A DNA stretch of 8,822 nt from Candidatus Liptonbacteria bacterium RIFOXYD1_FULL_36_11 (GCA_001821375.1 MHLG01000002.1:46284-55105), one strand, 5' to 3'; counted from the stretch's first letter, positions 1 through 5,195 are shown. Program-made: numbers and translations. The notes: generated from the sequence alone by a model not told the origin.

Positions 1-344
1 ATTGGTCCATCCGCCGCTGAAACTACTAAAATAGCTCCATCCATCTGCGCCGCTCCGGTTATCATGTTTTTAATGTAATCAGCATGTCCTGGAGCATCAA
101 TGTGAGCATAATGCCTCTTTTCAGACTCATACTCTGAATGATGTAAAGCGATCGTTATTCCCCTCGCCTTTTCTTCAGGAGCGTTATCAATCTGATTAAC
201 GCCTTCTTCTTTCTTTGCCAACCCTTTCATAAAAAGGATATGCGTTATCGCCGCTGTCAAAGTTGTTTTTCCGTGGTCTACGTGCCCGATTGTCCCCACA
301 TTGACATGCGGCTTAACTCTTTCAAATTTTTCTTTTTCCGCCAT
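1..344 (-). CDS. tuf: Elongation factor Tu, N-terminal part (cut by window edge)
   Basis: EF-Tu carries aminoacyl-tRNA to the ribosomal A site as a GTP complex. Only the first 114 codons are present; the gene runs off the left edge. The translation begins MAEKEKFERVKPHVNVGTIG. It shows the G1 loop GHVDHGKT (residues 20-27), the switch I RGITI (61-65), the G3 DAPGH (83-87) and the stretch KNMITGAAQMDGAILVVSAA, all diagnostic of EF-Tu rather than EF-G or IF-2. After RGITI the protein reads ALHHSEYES, where most bacterial EF-Tus have roughly NTSHVEY; the fold should tolerate this. The ATG at 344 is the only sensible start, and no Shine-Dalgarno sequence precedes it. It is the last visible gene of the str operon, 178 bp after fusA, and probably also has its own promoter at 419-447. 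Identification is certain; the rest of the gene is not seen. Confidence 0.97.
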   Translation of the reverse strand, partial: MAEKEKFERVKPHVNVGTIGHVDHGKTTLTAAITHILFMKGLAKKEEGVNQIDNAPEEKARGITIALHHSEYESEKRHYAHIDAPGHADYIKNMITGAAQMDGAILVVSAADGP

Positions 345-418
345 GTTTTAAAATTTAATTATAAATAAAATTAAGTTTTTCTTTAGTAAATTTTTACGAC
401 TTATTTAAGTGCTTTTTT

Positions 419-447
419 ATTTTAATCCTTCCGCCTAATCAAGTCAA
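419..447 (-). promoter_or_regulatory. Candidate sigma70-type promoter for tuf
   Basis: Reading the minus strand, TTGACT (442-447) is followed after exactly 17 nt by TAAAAT (419-424). The start point would be near 412, giving a leader of about 68 nt before the tuf ATG. It lies inside the 178-bp fusA-tuf gap, where a separate promoter would let EF-Tu be made in excess of EF-G, as is common in bacteria. The -35 box sits 2 bp downstream of the inverted-repeat element at 450-501. Called by eye from consensus and spacing only. Confidence 0.5.
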
Positions 448-449
448 CC

Positions 450-501
450 CTGTTAAATAAAATCCTTTAGATTTTAATTTGCGAAGCAAATTATTTAACA
501 G
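450..501. repeat. 52-bp inverted-repeat element in the fusA-tuf gap
   Basis: Perfect 11-bp arms, CTGTTAAATAA (450-460) and TTATTTAACAG (491-501), enclose two smaller hairpins. One is AATC/GATT (461-464 with 470-473). The other is AATTTGC-GAA-GCAAATT (476-492), whose last two bases compete with the outer arm. Transcribed from either strand it could fold as a three-way junction. No T-run follows on the minus strand, so it is not a standard terminator of fusA. AGTCAA occurs on both sides (442-447 and 502-507), like a target duplication, but the left copy is also the -35 box of the tuf promoter. Possible roles are an mRNA-processing or stability element, an operator for tuf, or a relic of a small mobile repeat. 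Confidence 0.6.
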
Positions 502-522
502 AGTCAAAATAAAAACATCGCC

Positions 523-2625
523 TTATTTTTTCCCTTCTATAATCTCTTTTTCAATATTTTTCGGCGTCGTTTCATAACTTGAGAATTCCATTGTGAAACT
601 ACCTCGACCCTGCGTCAGAGAACGCAATTTTGTGGCGTACCCGAACATTTCCGAAAGCGGCACTTTTGCGTCAACCACTTTTACCCCTTCTCTGTCATCC
701 ATAGATTCAATGCGCCCGCGTTTAGCGCTTAAATCTCCGGTAATATCACCAAAAAATTCCGTCGGCGCGATTACTTGAATTTTCATTATCGGTTCAAGAA
801 TTATCGGTTTAGCATTTCTGGCCGCTTCCTGAAAAGCCATAGAACCAGCTATTTTGAAAGCTGCCTCCGAAGAATCTACTTCGTGATAAGATCCATCATA
901 TAAAGCAACATTTACATCCACCACTGGAAAACCGCCTATTATTCCCCTTGTAATCGCTTCCTTTACTCCTTTTTCTACCGCTGGAATAAACTCGTTTGGT
1001 ATTGATCCTCCTCTTATCTCATTTTTAAAAACAAATCCCTTCCCTCTCTCTAAAGGATTTACTCTCAAACGCACATGCCCATACTGCCCGCGTCCGCCAG
1101 ACTGCCTGATATATTTTCCTTCCGCCTCCGCTTCTCCCATAATCGTTTCTTTATAAGCTACTTGCGGCCTGCCTACATTTGCCTCTACTCCAAATTCTCT
1201 CTTCATACGATCCACTAATATATCAAGATGAAGTTCACCCATACCGGCAATAATAGTCTCACCCGTATCATGATCTCCACTTATTCTAAAAGTTGGATCT
1301 TCTTCCGCTAGCCTTCTTAAGGCTATACCCATTTTTTCCTGGTCGGCTTTTGTCTTCGGTTCTATTTTTACGCTAATAACTGGCTCTGGAAAATCTATTT
1401 TTTCTAAAACTATCGGATAATCTGGATCGGTTAGCGTATCGCCGGTTGTGGTATTTTTTAAACCAACCAAGGCTCCTATTTCTCCAGCATATATTTCCTC
1501 TACTTCTTCTCTTTGATTGGCATGCATTCTTAAAATACGCCCAATTCTCTCTTGATTATCTTTTGTTACATTTAAAATATAGCTTCCTTTTTTAAGTGTT
1601 CCCGCGTAAACTCTAAAAAAAGTTAAACTGCCAACATAAGGATCGCTTGCAATTTTAAAAGCTAAAGCGGTAAACGGCTCTTCATCTGTTGGCTTCCTTT
1701 CTATTTCCGCCCCCGTCTTAAAATCAACGCCTTTTACTGGCGGTAAATCTTGCGGCGAAGGTAAATAATCCACCACCGCATCTAGCATAAGTTGCACTCC
1801 TTTATTTTTCAAAGCCGACCCGCAAAAAACTGGAATTAAAGCATTAGTAATAACCGCTTTTCTTAAAACCCTTCTTAAATCCTCTAATTTTATTTTTTCT
1901 CCTTCTAAAAACTTTGCCGTTAACCCTTCATCCTGCTCCGCTATTTTTTCCACTAACTGCGCTCTTTTTTCCTCTGCTTCCGCTTTTAGATTCTCCGGAA
2001 TTGGAATTTCTTGCACGTTCTCACCATGCTCTCCCTCAAAATTGAAAGCTTTCATTTCTAAAAGGTCTACCACGCCAGAAAAATTACTTTCCACACCTAT
2101 CGGTATCTGTGCCGCTATCGCTCTTTTACTTAAACGAGACAAAATAGACTGATAACTTTTTTCAAAGTTAGCACCCATACGATCCAACTTATTAATAAAA
2201 CACACTCTTGGAACATGGTACTTGTCCGCCTGCCTCCAAACAGTTTCAGACTGCGGCTCCACTCCTGCCACCCCGTCAAAAACCACCACCCCTCCGTCTA
2301 AAACTCTTAAAGACCTTTCCACTTCTACTGTAAAATCAACATGCCCCGGAGTATCAATTAAATTTATACGATATTCAAAATTTTTATCCCCTTTATGGTA
2401 AGTCGGCACCCAAAAACAAGTCGTCGCCGCGGAAGTTATAGTAATCCCCCTTTCTCTCTCTTGTTCCATCCAATCCATTATCGCCTCCCCTTCATGCACT
2501 TCTCCAATCTTATGCGAAACTCCTGTATAAAAAAGAACACGCTCCGAAACAGTCGTTTTCCCCGCATCAATGTGAGCAATTATTCCAATATCTCTGACTT
2601 TTTCTATAGGATATTTTCTTGGCAT
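523..2625 (-). CDS. fusA: Elongation factor G
   Basis: EF-G is the GTPase that drives ribosomal translocation and, with RRF, ribosome recycling. The protein is 700 aa, full length for the family. Visible G motifs are AHIDAGKT (17-24), RGITIT (59-64), DTPGH (91-95), NKLD (145-148) and GSAL (269-272). The G' insert, domain II, the domain III stretch GDHDTGETIIAGMGELHLDI and the domain IV segments RGGSIPNEFIPAVEKG and SYHEVDSSEAAFK follow in the usual order. It is the third gene of the str operon, between rpsG and tuf. The ATG at 2625 fits the family N-terminus and ends in TAA. No Shine-Dalgarno sequence precedes it; the upstream bases are AATTTTAAAT. Its first 18 codons and short leader are duplicated 190 bp upstream (2761-2823), so the ribosome meets a decoy fusA start before the real one. 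Confidence 0.98.
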   Translation of the reverse strand: MPRKYPIEKVRDIGIIAHIDAGKTTVSERVLFYTGVSHKIGEVHEGEAIMDWMEQERERGITITSAATTCFWVPTYHKGDKNFEYRINLIDTPGHVDFTVEVERSLRVLDGGVVVFDGVAGVEPQSETVWRQADKYHVPRVCFINKLDRMGANFEKSYQSILSRLSKRAIAAQIPIGVESNFSGVVDLLEMKAFNFEGEHGENVQEIPIPENLKAEAEEKRAQLVEKIAEQDEGLTAKFLEGEKIKLEDLRRVLRKAVITNALIPVFCGSALKNKGVQLMLDAVVDYLPSPQDLPPVKGVDFKTGAEIERKPTDEEPFTALAFKIASDPYVGSLTFFRVYAGTLKKGSYILNVTKDNQERIGRILRMHANQREEVEEIYAGEIGALVGLKNTTTGDTLTDPDYPIVLEKIDFPEPVISVKIEPKTKADQEKMGIALRRLAEEDPTFRISGDHDTGETIIAGMGELHLDILVDRMKREFGVEANVGRPQVAYKETIMGEAEAEGKYIRQSGGRGQYGHVRLRVNPLERGKGFVFKNEIRGGSIPNEFIPAVEKGVKEAITRGIIGGFPVVDVNVALYDGSYHEVDSSEAAFKIAGSMAFQEAARNAKPIILEPIMKIQVIAPTEFFGDITGDLSAKRGRIESMDDREGVKVVDAKVPLSEMFGYATKLRSLTQGRGSFTMEFSSYETTPKNIEKEIIEGKK

Positions 2626-2633
2626 ATTTAAAA
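2571..2633 (-). repeat. 63-bp direct repeat, copy 1 (5' end of fusA)
   Basis: This stretch is identical, base for base, to 2761-2823. It covers 8 bases of leader, the fusA ATG and the first 18 codons (to IIAH). Past its fusA-internal edge similarity continues weakly for another 8 bp (2563-2570 against 2753-2760, with 2 mismatches). It is the copy used by the intact fusA. Confidence 0.95.
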
Positions 2634-2635
2634 TT

Positions 2636-2815
2636 TTAATTCAAAACTACGCCCACATTGATGCGGAAAAGGGGTCGGGAAAACGGAAGTTTTCCCGTAG
2701 CGGAAACATTAAAACCGCTGGGTTTTAAGGAGCTCCAGTTCTGCTGAAGCGACGCATTATTGTGAGCAATTATTCCAATATCTCTGACTTTTTCTATAGG
2801 ATATTTTCTTGGCAT
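2636..2815 (-). pseudogene. Truncated duplicate of the fusA 5' end, open for 59 codons
   Basis: The ORF starts with the same ATG and the same 18 codons as fusA (MPRKYPIEKVRDIGIIAH), then leaves EF-G in the middle of the G1 loop. It continues with unrelated sequence (NNASLQQNWSSLKPSGFN and onward) to a TAA at 2636-2638. It lacks the GKT of the P-loop and cannot be a GTPase. It is in a different frame from fusA and stops 10 nt before the fusA ATG, so if translated it would act as an upstream ORF coupled to fusA. It most likely records a duplication or insertion at the start of fusA. Whether it is expressed, regulatory or an assembly error cannot be told from the sequence. Confidence 0.75.
2676..2728. 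repeat. Two perfect hairpins in the rpsG-fusA spacer
   Basis: CGGGAAAAC-GGAA-GTTTTCCCG (2676-2697) is a 9-bp stem with a 4-nt loop. TTAAAACC-GCTG-GGTTTTAA (2709-2728) is an 8-bp stem with a 4-nt loop. The palindrome GGAGCTCC (2729-2736) follows directly. Neither hairpin has a T-run after it on either strand, so they are not classical terminators. They lie within the sequence that separates the two fusA 5' copies and resemble the dense stems of REP or MITE-type elements. Confidence 0.7.
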
Positions 2816-2823
2816 ATTTAAAA
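2761..2823 (-). repeat. 63-bp direct repeat, copy 2 (upstream fusA 5' copy)
   Basis: Exact copy of 2571-2633, offset by 190 bp. It follows the rpsG end and its hairpin, where the fusA start would be expected in a normal str operon. This may therefore be the original fusA 5' end, with copy 1 created by a later event that moved the gene downstream. Absence of mismatches points to a recent event, continuing gene conversion or an assembly artefact. Confidence 0.95.
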
Positions 2824-2857
2824 AATAAAAAGTGCTTAAAAACTGGCGTTCTTAAGC
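2821..2857 (-). terminator. Terminator- or attenuator-like hairpin after rpsG
   Basis: On the minus strand the arms GCTTAA and TTAAGC (2834-2839, 2852-2857) enclose a further 3-bp stem, AAC-GCCA-GTT, after a 1x1 mismatch. ACTTTTTATTTTT (2821-2833) follows. Stem plus T-rich tail looks like a weak intrinsic terminator 20 bp past the rpsG stop. Complete termination here would cut fusA and tuf off from the rpsL promoter, so it is more likely partial attenuation, or fusA has another promoter that I could not identify in 2626-2815. Confidence 0.45.
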
Positions 2858-2877
2858 CTTTACTAAATTAATTCTTC

Positions 2878-3360
2878 TTACTTCTTTTTAGTAAACCTGG
2901 CAAAATGAGCAAAAGCTCTGTTAGCCTCCGCCATTTTATGCGTATCTTGTTTTTTCTTTATCGCCACCCCTTCGTTATTATAAGCAGCCGATATCTCTTC
3001 CGCTAAACGGTTTGCCATCGGCATTCCTTTTTTAGACCTTGCCGCTTGTATTATCCATCGACAAGCAAGAATAAATCTTCTGTCCGGCCTTACTTCTATC
3101 GGAATCTGGTAGTTAGCCCCGCCAATACGTCTTGAAGAAAGCTCCACCACCGGCGCCACATTATCAAGAGCTTTTTCAAAAACAGCCAACCCGTCCTGTC
3201 CCGCTTTTTCTTTTACTAAATCAAGAGCCTTGTAAAAAACTTTTTCCGCGATACTCTTTTTTCCGTCTTCCATTACATAATTAATAAAACGACCGACATT
3301 TATTTGATTATAAACCGGGTCTGCTTGGTAATGTTTTTTATAAACTCTTTTTTTTCTCAT
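2878..3360 (-). CDS. rpsG: 30S ribosomal protein S7
   Basis: S7 nucleates assembly of the 3' domain of 16S rRNA (the 30S head) and contacts E-site tRNA. At 160 aa it matches the usual length of about 156. Family signatures are QINVGRFINYVMEDGKKSIA near residue 20 and LDNVAPVVELSSRRIGGANY followed by QIPIEVRPDRR near residue 65-95. The C-terminal KKQDTHKMAEANRAFAHFA includes the conserved HKMAEANRAF. It is the second gene of the str operon, 109 bp after rpsL and 252 bp before fusA, both wide gaps for this operon. The ATG at 3360 is supported by the basic N-terminus; the bases before it (AATAAGAATT) contain no Shine-Dalgarno sequence. In many bacteria S7 represses its own operon by binding mRNA in the rpsL-rpsG gap. 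Here that gap is filled by a tandem repeat, so such a site would have to be formed by it or be absent. Confidence 0.98.
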   Translation of the reverse strand: MRKKRVYKKHYQADPVYNQINVGRFINYVMEDGKKSIAEKVFYKALDLVKEKAGQDGLAVFEKALDNVAPVVELSSRRIGGANYQIPIEVRPDRRFILACRWIIQAARSKKGMPMANRLAEEISAAYNNEGVAIKKKQDTHKMAEANRAFAHFARFTKKK

Positions 3361-3367
3361 AATTCTT

Positions 3368-3481
3368 ATTATGCCCTGAATTTTACTGAAGGGCTTCCTT
3401 AACTTATTGTATCCTGAACATAGCTGAAGGGCTTCCTTAATTTATTATGCCCTAAACTTGATTAAAAGTTTACTTTTTTCT
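3368..3481. repeat. 38-bp tandem repeat, about three degenerate copies, with REP-like core
   Basis: Units begin at 3368, 3406 and 3444. The first two agree at 30 of 38 positions and share the exact run CTGAAGGGCTTCCTTAA. The third keeps ATTATGCCCT and the exact 38-bp spacing, decays afterwards and runs into the last codons of rpsL. Each unit carries a core of the form (G/T)CCTGAA-N-CTGAAGGGC, an imperfect inverted repeat (GCCCT...AGGGC in unit 1). This resembles the short palindromes of the GCCCTGAGC...GAAGGGC kind that recur between genes in many environmental bacteria. It fills the whole rpsL-rpsG gap. Confidence 0.75.
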
Positions 3482-3880
3482 CTTCGCCCCATACTTAGAC
3501 CTTTGCTGTTTTCTCGCTTCCACACCACCCGTATCCAAAACTCCGCGCACCACATGATAACGCACACCCGGCAAGTCTTTTACTCTTCCGCCGCGTATCA
3601 TTACCACTGAGTGTTCCTGCAAATTATGACCTTCGCCAGGAATATAAGCTGTCACTTCCATTCCATTTGTCAGCTTAACCCTTGCCACTTTTCTTAAAGC
3701 CGAGTTCGGCTTTTTTGGAGTTGTTGTAAAAACTTTCAAACACACACCTCTCTTAAAAGGCGACGGAGAAAATACTGATTTATTTTTTAAAGTATTAAAA
3801 TAAGAACGTAAAGCCGGAGCTTTCGTTTTCTTAGAAATTTTTTTTCTTCCTGATTTTATTAGTTGATTTATTGTAGGCAC
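3470..3880 (-). CDS. rpsL: 30S ribosomal protein S12
   Basis: S12 sits at the decoding centre and helps control accuracy. The 136-aa protein has the conserved TTTPKKPNSALRKVARVKLT (52-71) and GEGHNLQEHSVVMIRGGRV (82-100), followed by KDLPGVRYH. The two lysines linked to streptomycin response in other bacteria (K56/K57 region and K101) are unaltered. D102 is the residue that some bacteria methylthiolate. Between PAL (22-24) and KRGVC (43-47) it has the longer form, about 13 residues more than E. coli, as in Gram-positive S12. The start is GTG at 3880, fixed by the invariant PTINQL that follows. It is first in the str operon, and its promoter (3895-3923) would leave a leader of only about 8 nt, so the mRNA is nearly leaderless. 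The stop is TAA. Confidence 0.98.
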   Translation of the reverse strand: MPTINQLIKSGRKKISKKTKAPALRSYFNTLKNKSVFSPSPFKRGVCLKVFTTTPKKPNSALRKVARVKLTNGMEVTAYIPGEGHNLQEHSVVMIRGGRVKDLPGVRYHVVRGVLDTGGVEARKQQRSKYGAKRKK

Positions 3881-3894
3881 GATAAACGAAAAGT

Positions 3895-3923
3895 AGTATA
3901 AGTTAAAACGATTTTTCTGTCAA
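3895..3923 (-). promoter_or_regulatory. Strong sigma70-type promoter of the str operon
   Basis: Minus-strand TTGACA (3918-3923), a 17-nt spacer, then TATACT (3895-3900): consensus at 11 of 12 positions. It begins 11 nt past the stop of the site-2 protease gene. Expected initiation is near 3888, about 8 nt before the rpsL GTG, leaving no room for a Shine-Dalgarno sequence. It is the best promoter match in the window, as expected for an operon of ribosomal proteins and elongation factors. Confidence 0.85.
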
Positions 3924-3934
3924 CATATTTTTCT

Positions 3935-4546
3935 TTAAAATCCTAAAAAACTACCCACTATCAGATAAAAAATAATCCTGGCTAAAGGTGGCACTATTAT
4001 CATGGAAACGACCATTGCTATCCAGATTCCAAAGAAACCGGATGAATATATAAACTTGCCAAATTGTCTCGGAAATAAATCAGCAAAAATCTTTGAACCG
4101 TCTAAAGGTGGAAAGGGTAAAAGATTAAACAAAGCCAAAAAAATATTAATATAAACAGCCATTGAAACAAAAAAATAAAAAGAAGAAAGTCCGTGATAAG
4201 GCAAGGCATAAAATCTCAAAAAAAGCCCCAATATCACAGCAATTAAAATATTCATTCCCGGTCCAGCTATCCCTACTTTCAAAGATCCATATTTTCTGTC
4301 TCTTAACGCCATCGGGTTATAAGGTACCGGCTTTGCCCATCCTATAAAAATGCCTGCCGCATACATAAAAAACAAAGGCACTAAAATTGTTCCTACCGGA
4401 TCAATATGCACTAATGGATTTAAAGTCAGTCTCCCTGCTCTTTCCGCTGTATCATCTCCAAGCTCGCGCGCCATAAGCGCGTGCCCGTATTCGTGAAAAA
4501 TAGAGGAAACTATAATCACAAAAAAAATAAACAAGCTTGTTTCCAT
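3935..4546 (-). CDS. Site-2 protease family (M50) intramembrane zinc metalloprotease
   Basis: Polytopic membrane protease of family M50, which cuts substrates within or near the membrane; the substrate here is unknown. The 203-aa protein has the zinc motif HEYGH (H18, E19, H22) in its first helix. The conserved GWAKPVPYNP (69-78) follows, then GIAGPGMNI (92-100). NLLPFPPLDG (141-150) supplies the third ligand, D149. About five or six hydrophobic segments are visible, and there is no PDZ or CBS domain, so it belongs to the compact soluble-domain-free group rather than the RseP type. All catalytic residues are present. It is divergent from rpmB, with overlapping promoter elements. With no terminator after its TAA, transcripts may read into rpsL. 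The ATG at 4546 places HExxH at the usual distance from the N-terminus. Confidence 0.93.
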   Translation of the reverse strand: METSLFIFFVIIVSSIFHEYGHALMARELGDDTAERAGRLTLNPLVHIDPVGTILVPLFFMYAAGIFIGWAKPVPYNPMALRDRKYGSLKVGIAGPGMNILIAVILGLFLRFYALPYHGLSSFYFFVSMAVYINIFLALFNLLPFPPLDGSKIFADLFPRQFGKFIYSSGFFGIWIAMVVSMIIVPPLARIIFYLIVGSFLGF

Positions 4547-4581
4547 AATTTATTTATATCATCTTTCGCTTAATAAAAAAC

Positions 4582-4610
4582 TTGATTTTCTATTTATTCT
4601 ATATTACAAT
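4582..4610 (+). promoter_or_regulatory. Candidate promoter of rpmB
   Basis: TTGATT (4582-4587), 17-nt spacer, TACAAT (4605-4610). Initiation is expected near 4617, giving a leader of about 26 nt before the rpmB ATG. Its -10 box overlaps the -10 box of the oppositely directed protease promoter by two bases. Confidence 0.6.
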
Positions 4611-4629
4611 ATTTTTACTTTTCATTCAA
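4601..4629 (-). promoter_or_regulatory. Candidate promoter of the site-2 protease gene
   Basis: Minus-strand TTGAAT (4624-4629), 17-nt spacer, TAATAT (4601-4606). Initiation is expected near 4594, about 48 nt before the ATG at 4546. It overlaps the rpmB promoter (4582-4610), so the two would be used one at a time. Confidence 0.55.
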
Positions 4630-4642
4630 TTAACTTAAAAAT

Positions 4643-4825
4643 ATGAGACAATGTTCTATCTGCGGCAAAGGTTCTATGATTGCCGGCAAAAGAAAAAAGC
4701 TTCGCGGAAATTATAATCCGGTCAGCCAATGCCGAAAATATCCCAATCTTCAAAAAACAAAAATAGGTGGTAAACGAGTTATTGCTTGCGTTAAGTGTAT
4801 GAAAACCGCCACAAAAAATAAATAA
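4643..4825 (+). CDS. rpmB: 50S ribosomal protein L28, four-cysteine form
   Basis: Small basic protein of the large subunit. The 60-aa sequence has a CxxC pair at C4/C7 (CSICGK) and a second at C49/C52 (CVKC), which together should bind one zinc ion. Between them are KRKKLRGNYNPVSQ and RKYPNLQ, the L28 signature. The N-terminal C-x-x-C-G-K followed by a short loop is the C+ type of this family; many bacteria have lost these cysteines or carry a second, zinc-free copy. It is the only confident plus-strand protein gene here, alone in its unit, without the rpmG partner common elsewhere. No Shine-Dalgarno sequence is seen (TTAACTTAAAAAT before ATG). The first good terminator downstream on this strand is at 4994-5026, so its transcript would run antisense through tRNA-Pro. 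Confidence 0.93.
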   Translation: MRQCSICGKGSMIAGKRKKLRGNYNPVSQCRKYPNLQKTKIGGKRVIACVKCMKTATKNK

Positions 4826-4841
4826 CTTTAAATGTCTAACT

Positions 4842-4915
4842 TGGTCGGGCTAGGCGGAATTGAACCGCCGCTACACCCACCCCAAGGGTGCGGACTACCA
4901 TTATCCCATAGCCCG
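4842..4915 (-). tRNA. tRNA-Pro, anticodon GGG, CCA encoded
   Basis: The minus strand folds as a full cloverleaf. The acceptor stem is CGGGCTA (4909-4915) with TAGCCCG (4846-4852). The D-arm is GGA...TCC with GG in its loop. The anticodon stem is CACCC/GGGTG around the loop TTGGGGT, and the T-arm is GGCGG-TTCAATT-CCGCC. The anticodon is GGG at 4881-4883, with G37 after it as in proline tRNAs. C1-G72 and A73 are the usual bacterial tRNA-Pro identity features. The 3' CCA is encoded (4842-4844). The variable loop is only 4 nt and the D-stem 3 bp, but all contacts look possible. It decodes CCC and CCU. Confidence 0.96.
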
Positions 4916-4935
4916 AAAATTAAAATCTTTTTAAT

Positions 4936-4962
4936 ATCTTACCATAAAAAACACTTTGTAAA
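4936..4962 (-). promoter_or_regulatory. Possible promoter of tRNA-Pro
   Basis: Minus-strand TAAGAT (4936-4941) is preceded by TTTACA (4957-4962) at 15 nt, or by TTTTAC at 16 nt. Initiation would be near 4929, about 14 nt before the mature 5' end. The spacing is short, so this is tentative. Confidence 0.35.
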
Positions 4963-4993
4963 ACCCTTTTTTATAAAAAACTTCTACTAAAAT

Positions 4994-5026
4994 AAAACCC
5001 CCCGGACTTTACCGGGGAGTTTTTTT
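4994..5026. terminator. Bidirectional intrinsic terminator
   Basis: CCCCGG (5000-5005) pairs with CCGGGG (5012-5017) around ACTTTA. The stem lengthens through AAAAC/GTTTT after one mismatch. A T-run follows on the plus strand (5020-5026), and TTTTATTTT follows on the minus strand. It would stop rpmB transcription on the plus strand. On the minus strand it would stop the cysteine-rich gene, whose TAA lies directly beside it. Confidence 0.85.
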
Positions 5027-5027
5027 A

Positions 5028-5195
5028 TTAAGCGCAAGTACATGCCGAGATTACATTTCCACATCCAGAACACTTTGCCTCACAATTTTCCGGTCCGCAA
5101 GCGTGATCCGCGCCACAATTATCCTCACCGCACGCCTTACACTTACACCCATTGCATAACGTTCCGCATTTTGGACACTTTTCGTTTTCTTCCAT
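5028..5195 (-). CDS. Small cysteine-rich, metallothionein-like protein
   Basis: A 55-aa ORF from ATG at 5195 to TAA at 5028, below the size many gene callers keep. It has 13 cysteines (24% of residues) at positions 7, 10, 14, 17, 19, 22, 27, 33, 38, 42, 45, 52 and 54, arranged as CxxC, CxxxC, CxC and CxxC motifs, plus one histidine (H31). It opens MEENEKCPKCG and ends ACTCA. There is no signal peptide or membrane segment, so it is probably cytoplasmic and binds several Zn(II), Cu(I) or similar ions, as metallothioneins do. I see no clear match to the SmtA/BmtA order of motifs, so the family name is an inference from composition. A possible extended -10 promoter lies at 5291-5299, with a long leader, and an intrinsic terminator abuts the stop. 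The cysteine spacing and flanking signals argue for a real gene. No Shine-Dalgarno sequence is visible. Confidence 0.82.
   Translation of the reverse strand: MEENEKCPKCGTLCNGCKCKACGEDNCGADHACGPENCEAKCSGCGNVISACTCA

Noticed and set aside
450..501. Inverted repeat as a known riboswitch class
   Set aside because: No conserved aptamer core is recognisable and the neighbours are not typical riboswitch genes.
593..778. Plus-strand ORF of 61 codons
   Set aside because: Lies wholly antisense to fusA and has no motif; a shadow of the EF-G reading frame.
2395..2631. Plus-strand ORF of 78 codons
   Set aside because: Antisense to the conserved G domain of EF-G; composition follows the opposite frame.
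2676..2697. 9-bp hairpin in the rpsG-fusA spacer as an intrinsic terminator
   Set aside because: No T-run follows it on either strand.
3368..3481. 38-bp repeats as a CRISPR array
   Set aside because: The units abut with no spacers, are degenerate and have no cas genes nearby; they are a simple tandem repeat.
4162..4347. Plus-strand lysine-rich ORF of 61 codons
   Set aside because: Antisense to the site-2 protease; its lysines come from the T-rich hydrophobic codons of that gene.
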